A stretch of 64,000 nucleotides of DNA from Sciurus carolinensis. Lineage: Eukaryota > Chordata > Mammalia > Rodentia > Sciuridae. Shown here piece after piece: positions 57,564 through 64,000 of this stretch. The stretch spans positions 42,544,741-42,608,740 of the forward strand of contig NC_062213.1 of NCBI RefSeq assembly GCF_902686445.1, read 5' to 3'. Each line of letters starts with the position of its first letter. The stretch's first letter is position 1. The position numbers and the translations under genes are program-made. The notes beneath the pieces are model-generated. The model saw nothing but the letters and a program-made list of their open reading frames with translations, was not told the origin of the DNA and did not search any database.

Positions 57564-60160
57564 CTCCAACAATGTAGGCTGAACCTTTGGGCTGTTAAAC
57601 ATGAAATTTCTCATTGTTAATAGCATGGTATTATTTTGTTGGACTTAAGCTAGTTCAGAGTTTTAGGCAAAATAGAACATCCTTTTAGTTCACATTTAAG
57701 TACCAGGGGTTACATAAATGCAGATTACATTTTCATGGATGTATAACATCAGTACAAACAAACGTTTGAATCTAAGGAGTTTGGCAATAGGCCAAACTTT
57801 TCTCATGTTCAGTGTGGATTAGGAACACTCAAGACCCTCAGCTTTTCTGTGGGTAGCAATCTGAAGGAGCCTTGGTTTGTTCTAGTTCATTTGAGTTCTT
57901 TTGGGAGTAAACTCTTTCCCTTGATTGTAAGGGTCATTCCTTCCTGAGTCCATCCATCCAGGAGTCTTTGGCATTCTGCTACAGGCCCAGATCCCATGTC
58001 ACCCCACCACCCCTCCTGCCTAGTCCCTGTCCCCTGCCCTTCTTCTTCCATTTCCCACAGTAGCCAAATTCAAGTTTTAAAATGAACAGAAATGAGGGAA
58101 CTCTTCCATAACAGGAATCTTAAAAATCTCACTTGATTGGTATAGTAGATGGGTGTATAGAATTTTTAAACCTCATAGAAATAAACACTAATATCTATGC
58201 TCTTTTTTATATAAATTATAAGTAATTTTTTTGAAATGACCAAAGAGCTCCTATATCCATTAGAAAATTCTCTTCAGTGGGCATAATTTTATTTTATTTT
58301 ATTTTTTGCTCATCTGCCAGGCAAAGCTGAAAGAGGAACAAGTCCCCATTTTAGAGTGGGCTCTATGAGTATGTGTTGGTGATGAAGGTCTCTGAAGAGA
58401 AACCTTAGTGATCCAGGTCCAAACTCCAGAGATGACACCTCTGCCAAGATGAGAATGTCCAGCGTACAGGCCAGAAATATCTTCTTTCTAAAACACCTGA
58501 AATTCACATACAGAATCTTGTGATTCATTAGACATGGCAGAGAAAGAAACTTCTGCTGAAAATTTGGTCTTCTAACAGAGTCATGTGAGGAGCAGACATG
58601 GGGAAGGATACAAACCTCATAATGCCACTGGTTCAAGGACCTGCCTTAACAGGTGGCCTGACTCTCATTCTGATTATCTTCAAGCAATGGCAAGCATTTA
58701 TTGAGCATTTAGTATGTGCTAGATGCAGTTCTAAATATATATATATATATATATATTTTTGTATTAACCCACTTAGTCCTTGCAGCTTCTTTAGGTGTGG
58801 CAGAGAAGAGTACTGGACAGGGAAGAAAGTGGTGTAGAGAGATTGTCTTCTCTGCCATGACAGCTTGACCTTCTTTCTTCTATCCTGCCATTTCTTCATG
58901 GATGTCAAAGAAATGGAGCATGATCTCTAAAGGGCAAAGCAAGGACAGAAGTGAAGGAGCAAAACAGCCAGGCATATAGGCACCTTCCATGGTCAGAATG
59001 AGAATGCATCTTGGTAGATGGCGTGCCGCGGTGGGAGGACTGGTGTGCTCTACCTGGGTGCACTGCAGGGAATGTTGAAATAATAATAAAACTGGCTAAA
59101 AGTCAATCTGCTTTTTATTATCACCATGCACCAGTAATTCTAAACAATGTCAATAATATACTACTGTTTAAAAAGAAATTCCTAGTTGGTCTAAGTTCTA
59201 AACAGTGACTGTAGTTTGTGTTGAGTTGTAATATTAATATGCAAACTTCAATGTATCACATTTTGTTATTTTTAATATTGTATTATATCTGAAAGTTCAT
59301 TCAAAACTCTTTGTTACATAGTCAGCCCTCAACACTTGCAGACTCAACTATACACATTTTGTTTTGAGAATAAGGAATAAGCTGGTAATAGTTCAGAATC
59401 TTTCAAGATGACTTTGGGCATAATCCAGCTCTTTAATTTCATGGTTTTATATGTCTCTGTATTATGCAGCAGATTCAAAAGACTCAAAGGTTACACAGTG
59501 ATTAGAAATACAAAGAAACAGAACTTGAAATACTTCAGCTTGACATCCTGTGTGACCACATAAAGTTTTCTCTTTTTTGGGACTTTGGAAAAAAAGAATT
59601 CATTAAATTCAGTCTCATTCTTGTTGGAAAATGATACAGAATGTAGGTCTAATAGTGAAGACTTTTAGGCAAGATGAAGTTTTACTCTCAGAAAAGATAA
59701 ATTCTGAAAAATTAATGTCAACCTCTGAAGCATTGTGCAATCTAAAAGAAAATGCGGCACGAAAGGATCCACTCAAATTTTACTCTCTCCTCAGTGCAAC
59801 TTTATTTTTTTCTTCTTTGAGATAACTTTCTTTCTGGTATGAAGCTTTAGATGAGATTAACTCAGGCACAAAATATTTGCACAGAACCAGAATCCTCCTT
59901 GAACTATGTATAGGGAGACATCAGGCTTGAAAATTGATCCTTTTAGATCAGTTCCTATTGATTATGGAGCAGACTATTAGCTATATAACAAGAATCTAAA
60001 AAAAGGGGGAGGAGGGGACATTTCAAAAACAAAAAAGAAGAATCAAATTTGAAGAATGCTAGAAGAAACCATAAAAGATACTAGTCTTACATCACCAAAA
60101 GCAGTTAAAGGACAATATCTGAATACCTCAATCATTTTCATAAGACAGGAACACTTGCTC
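56516..60160. other. Stretch without gene
   Basis: It contains (CA)n at 57527-57561, (TA)n at 58736-58755 and an MIR/L2-like scrap at about 58688-58735 (catttattgagcatttagta). ORFs at 58310-58636, 58598-58837 and 58633-58908 overlap on both strands without recognisable domains. No other feature is seen. Confidence 0.5.
57527..57561. repeat. (CA)n microsatellite
   Basis: About 17 CA units, uninterrupted. Confidence 0.95.
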
Positions 60161-60175
60161 TAATGTCATGGTTGA

Positions 60176-60266
60176 CCTTTCTTTTTTTTAATTTAATTTT
60201 TCTTTTGAGTCATTAATTTTTGGTACAAATAATAAAGAACAAAAGAGCTCCTAAAAAAAAAAAAAA
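60176..60266 (+). mobile_element. Tiny retroposed transcript 3' end
   Basis: An AT-rich body of 77 bp, aataaa at 60231-60236, 16 bases, then A14 (60253-60266). Direct repeats flank it exactly: taatgtcatggttga at 60161-60175 and tacagccatggttga at 60267-60281 (12 of 15 match, with catggttga identical). The order aataaa, spacer, poly(A), TSD is that of a 5'-truncated processed copy of some polyadenylated RNA. The parent transcript is not recognised. Confidence 0.65.
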
Positions 60267-60560
60267 TACAGCCATGGTTGAAAAAAAAGTCAATGTTCTC
60301 TTATTTAGTCACTTTTAAAATAATTCTTTTACAGAATTAAAACTTTGGAAGTTGTTGCCAGAAAAACAATAATAATTTGTCTTCTGAAAAACTTTCCAGC
60401 AAAATTATTTCAGTAGAAATGTTTCTACTATCTGACAGCAGTAGAAATCGGCCTACAGACAAAAGTACACTCACAGTATTACAATTTATAGGCAGTAGGA
60501 TTGGGAACTTTTTCCAATGAAGTTATTTATTATGTACATATATGATAATATATCTATACA

Positions 60561-60566
60561 TATATA

Positions 60567-60603
<37 letters not shown>
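60561..60603. repeat. (TA)n then (GA)n simple repeat
   Basis: tatatata run to about 60582 followed by gagagaga to 60603. Confidence 0.9.
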
Positions 60604-60674
60604 CATATATAAATTAATGTTATAGACTTCTGTAATTATAAATTGTTGCTGGTGTTACACTTTTTCACCTCTAC

Positions 60675-61280
60675 TGTATGTTAGACATTGTGTTTGTTAT
60701 TGGCAAATAACCAGCCAAAACTCTGCCCTCAGGGAGCTAAGGTCACAGGACATATTCCAAGCAAAATGGTCTTGTGAGGGCTACATATATACAAGACACA
60801 ATGGAAACAAGGCCCCAGTAGAACAGGGTCGGCCTCTCTGGAAAGCTGATGACTTATCTTTGTCCAGAAGGAGGATCCTCAACCTCAATTTTCTGATACA
60901 ACTCTGCTCCCTCCTTAAATGTGAGCTCTTCATTCAGCTCCAGCTTCCTCCTCCTCCTCCTCCTCCCTCAGCATACTCTACTCTCACCTTAGATTCTATG
61001 TACTTGGAAAAGCTACCTCTGTCCAATCCAACCCAACTCAACCCACTTCCCATAGCCAATCTCCTTTCTAGACCATCCTCTTTAGCTCAAACTTCCCCCA
61101 ACTCAATTGTCTCATTGAATGAAACTTCCTTTTCAGACACACCAAAGGCTCCTTGCAAATAAGCCTGGTATGTTCCTTCACTGAGCACCTGCTCTATGCC
61201 AAGCATTGCACTGAACCCTAGGTGCCATACACAGAGAACTAAGATTGAGCCTGGCTCAGGAGACAAACACAAATACTAAA
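60675..61280. other. No gene; L2-like scraps and (CCT)n
   Basis: 60715-60760 (actctgccctcagggagcta) and 61175-61275 (gagcacctgctctatgccaa, ggctcaggagacaaacacaa) resemble L2 pieces. (CCT)n lies at 60944-60966. The ORF at 60860-61162 spans the CCT repeat and has no known domain. Confidence 0.5.
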
Positions 61281-61557
61281 CATCCTGTGCGAGGAGTGAC
61301 ATAGAACTTAAGTGTTTTGGGATTGGGATTTTTGTGACTCTCTACCAAACTCATTCTTGATTTTTCTAACTAATTAAGTATCAGTCACTTCACATTTAAA
61401 AACAAAATCCTTGAAATTGAAATGAATAGAAAGTTTTCTCCATCAACTACGAGTAAAGACAGACTGAGGAACCTGGCTACACTGTCTGTTGAATGTAATA
61501 TGCAAAAAAGATAAATTTATCATCGACAAATTTGCAGAAGTCAAAAATAAAACTGTA

Positions 61558-61638
61558 GGGCTGGGGAGATATCTCAGTCGGTAGAGTGCTTGCCTTGCAA
61601 GCACAAGACCTTGGGTTCAATCCCCAGCACCACAAAAA

Positions 61639-61671
<33 letters not shown>
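61558..61671 (+). mobile_element. ID SINE with (TAAA)n tail and perfect TSD
   Basis: gggctggggagatatctcag (A box), gcaagcacaag arm, B box in gggttcaatcccc, cagcaccac, then about ten aaat units. A 13-bp perfect TSD, aaataaaactgta, lies at 61545-61557 and 61672-61684. It belongs to the same arm type as the copy at 43958. The perfect TSD suggests that it is among the youngest insertions here. Confidence 0.93.
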
Positions 61672-61677
<6 letters not shown>

Positions 61678-61896
61678 AACTGTACCATTATCATTCATTA
61701 CAATTTCAGACTACTAAGTATAATGATTTTTCCTGTTTTCTAAAATGACATTAGTGTAAAAGTGTAAATCCAATATCTTTACTTTTTTTGTAACAAAATA
61801 TTTGTTTTTTACTGACATCGATTATATAGATAAATATCAACAGAATAAAATTTCCATTGTTTTGTTTCTGGTCACTATTGTTCCTCAGCTCCTTAA

Positions 61897-61963
61897 TCAA
61901 TTCAATAGTGTGGGAGATGTTTATAAAGACAATCTCAATTCAGTATAGTGTGGGAGATGTTTT
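61897..61963. repeat. 40-bp imperfect tandem duplication
   Basis: tcaattcaatagtgtgggag followed 40 bases later by tcaattcagtatagtgtggg; the shared core agtgtgggagatgttt occurs twice (61907 and 61947). Confidence 0.8.
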
Positions 61964-62155
61964 TAAAAAAAAATTCCCTATTAGTGTCAAATATAATGCA
62001 TATATCACTGGAACCAACTATAAAAAGGAGTTGATAAAAGTGAAGGGAAACTACAGATAGCCCTATCTGACTCCCTTTTTATTACCTAATATATGGTATG
62101 TTATAATAACTTCTCAACTTTTTAAAATATTTCTTTCCTATTTTTCCTTTACATT

Positions 62156-62586
62156 TGTCTTAGTCCATTTTCTATTGCTATAACAAAATACCTGAAGTTG
62201 GATACTTTATAAAGAAAAGAGGTTTATTTATCTAACAGTTCTGGAGGTTCAAGTTCATGGCACTGGCATCTGCTCAGTTCCAGAGAGGGTCTAGGAGAAG
62301 AGTGCACAATGGAAGAAATGCATACTAGTGTGGCAGGCAGCATATGCTGAAGATGGATTCAGAAGAGGTGCCAGGCTCCCTTCTAACAACCCATTCTCAC
62401 AGTAACTCATCTGGTCCCATTGGACTTACATTAATATCTTCTGAGATGGTGCTTCCATGACTTAATTACCTTCCACTAAGTCCTTAAAATTTCTACCAAC
62501 TCAAAACCACCACACTGGGGACCAAGCCTGTCACACACAAACATTTTAGGGGCACATGCAAGTCATACCCAAGTCAAACCACAGAC
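62156..62586 (-). mobile_element. ERVL-MaLR solo LTR
   Basis: On the + strand: tgtcttagtccattttctat, ctataacaaaatacctgaag, tataaagaaaagaggtttat, caacccattctcacagtaac, cacactggggaccaagcctg, then gcaagtcatacccaagtcaa. This is the complement of an MST/MLT-like MaLR LTR. acatt occurs just outside both ends (62151 and 62587), possibly the 5-bp TSD. No internal ERV sequence adjoins. Confidence 0.7.
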
Positions 62587-64000
62587 ACATTACTGGTGAT
62601 TCTTCCTCAAAACCTTCTTCATCAAAGGCAGCGGTGACTCCCATTTCTGTTCAGGGGAGCTTAGAAGTGGCTGTTTAGAAAGGAAGTTTGAGGCCTCGTC
62701 CATGGCTAAGTTTTTCTTAGTGGGGGCAAAGGTTGACTTGCACATTCATCTGGAGACCTTGGGTCAGGAGAGGAGGATGGAGAAGAGAAAGGTTCAATAT
62801 CCATGCTACCCGCTCAAGCCACCCTTCTCCACTACCACTGAATAGCAGCATGACTATCCACTAACTTCAGAGGCAGGGCAACAGGGAAACCCAGGAAAAA
62901 TCCAGTTATGCAAGCTGATCATGTGATTGAGGGCAAGTTTTTACTCTCAATTTTCTCATCTGAAAAAATGAGGGGGTGGGCCTAGATGGTCTCTAAATCC
63001 CCTTCCAACCATAACATTCAATGGCTATGACTCATTGGCCATGGCAGTTTAAACTATGGATGGCCCTAGGTTTGTGCCAAATTTACATTGCATCAAAGTG
63101 AAGAGACAAACAGCCACTGGGCCAGAGACTATGAGTTAATCACCAAGGCACATTTGGATAAATGAGAAAGTATCAGGTTCCTGTTTAAAGGACCAGGTGT
63201 TTTACATAGTGTGTGTTGTTCTTCCATAAACGGTGACTTCTTAGATCATGTCTACATTCATGAGTCCTTCTGTAAACCTGTGTCACTATCAACTGAGACA
63301 AACACTGACGTGTTCTCTGCTACCTGGAACTCCTTTCATCCCATTGGACAAACATTGGGTATAAGTAATTTCTAAAACTGCTGCATATCAATCTAGTTTA
63401 CACAACAAATAGTTCCATATGGGCAGAAGCCAGTTTTCTGGTATTTGGAGAATAGGCCAGATCTTGGAGTGGTCATTTAAATCAAAAACCAAATGTGGGG
63501 TGAGCTCATTCACTGGAACTTCATTAAGCAGAATTCGTTTCACTTCCTTGGCAAAAATTACCCTGTTGTGAGTTAGTGAAAGAGTCTACCACCTTTTACA
63601 GAGATGGTAAATGAAGCCCTGCAATGGAGGTCAGAAAGAGACCTGGCCCCCACCCCGCCCCTGCAAGAGAATGTGGAAGAAGAGGGACACAGATAGTGGG
63701 GTGTGTGGTTTGCCTAGCTGGCAGCCAGACAGAAAGAGGCAAAGAAATAGCCACCATGAGACTGTAGACTCACAACCTTCAGTGAGAGGATTGGGGGGAC
63801 CCATGAACCTTGCAGAGGCTGCAGCCAGGGGAGAAGATAAGGGAGTCAATTGAAAACAGAGGTTGGAGGTGAAATTTCTACCACAACCCTATCTTCAGAC
63901 TGGAGATCACACCTTGACCAAAGAGCAGCCCACTGAGGGTCCCTGTGTCCCCAGTGGGTAAAGGCGGGCTTTTGGAGCCTTAGACCAAGAAAGACTTCCC
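62587..64000. other. Right end of window, no gene
   Basis: About 62930-63020 (caattttctcatctgaaaaa, gggcctagatggtctctaaa) is an MIR-like relic on the + strand. ORFs at 63611-63853 (+) and 63631-63849 (-) are mirror images without recognisable domains. Nothing else is seen. Confidence 0.5.

Noticed and set aside
59320..59350. Possible DNA-transposon (Tigger-like) fragment
   Set aside because: Only about 30 bases of loose resemblance (gtcagccctcaacacttgca); not supportable.
1..64000. CRISPR array, operon, phage or other prokaryotic system
   Set aside because: Sequence content is plainly mammalian (L1, L2, MIR, B1, ID, MaLR); no spaced identical repeats of CRISPR type and no dense coding.

Overview
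This window is mammalian nuclear DNA with no protein-coding gene that I can support. It is AT-rich and packed with retrotransposons. The organism is most likely a squirrel-related rodent (Sciuridae or close kin). Two things suggest this: composite SINEs with a 7SL-derived B1 half joined to an ID-like (tRNA-Ala-like) half, and several ID SINEs with a characteristic 3' extension (taaataaaataaagg... followed by actaaaaaata). Family names are from memory, not from a library search.

Layout. 1-1.57 kb: unannotated single-copy or decayed DNA. 1.57-9.48 kb: an old long LINE-1 on the + strand (here L1-A). It is interrupted by two ID SINEs (3.84 and 8.32 kb) and by a 5'-truncated L1 (L1-C, 5.64-6.25 kb) with its own target-site duplication (TSD). 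10.32-16.64 kb: a near-complete, younger LINE-1 on the - strand (L1-B). It has a CpG-bearing 5'UTR with tandem ~175-bp units, ORF1 broken by one stop, a damaged ORF2 and a G-rich 3'UTR with telomere-like repeats. A 15-bp TSD shows that the insertion also carries about 480 bp beyond its own A-tract, which is a 3' transduction. 18.4-21.3 kb: an ancient L1 (- strand) with a SINE inside. 23.3-25.0 kb: a 5'-inverted (twin-primed) L1 with TSD. 25-43.8 kb: sparse old repeats (L2, MIR, L1 tails, possible LTRs) and two B1/ID composites. 43.8-48.2 kb: an ancient - strand L1 hit by an L1 and an ID SINE at the same target site, plus another ID. 48.2-64 kb: old L1 pieces, MaLR-like LTRs, MIRs, microsatellites, a poly(A)-only insertion at 54.3 kb, and a tiny retroposed 3'-end fragment at 60.2 kb.

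Functionally the window is a record of target-primed reverse transcription. L1 ORF1p (an RNA chaperone) and ORF2p (endonuclease plus reverse transcriptase) copied L1, ID and B1 RNAs and at least one stray polyadenylated RNA into A/T-rich targets. No L1 here is intact: every ORF2 is broken, and both copies that retain the reverse transcriptase active site have a damaged FADD motif. I found no new enzymatic system. The most informative objects are the 3'-transducing L1-B with its unusual 3'UTR and 5'UTR, the double insertion at one nick site, and the poly(A)-only insertion. The whole window could be intergenic or lie inside a large intron; the sequence alone does not decide this.
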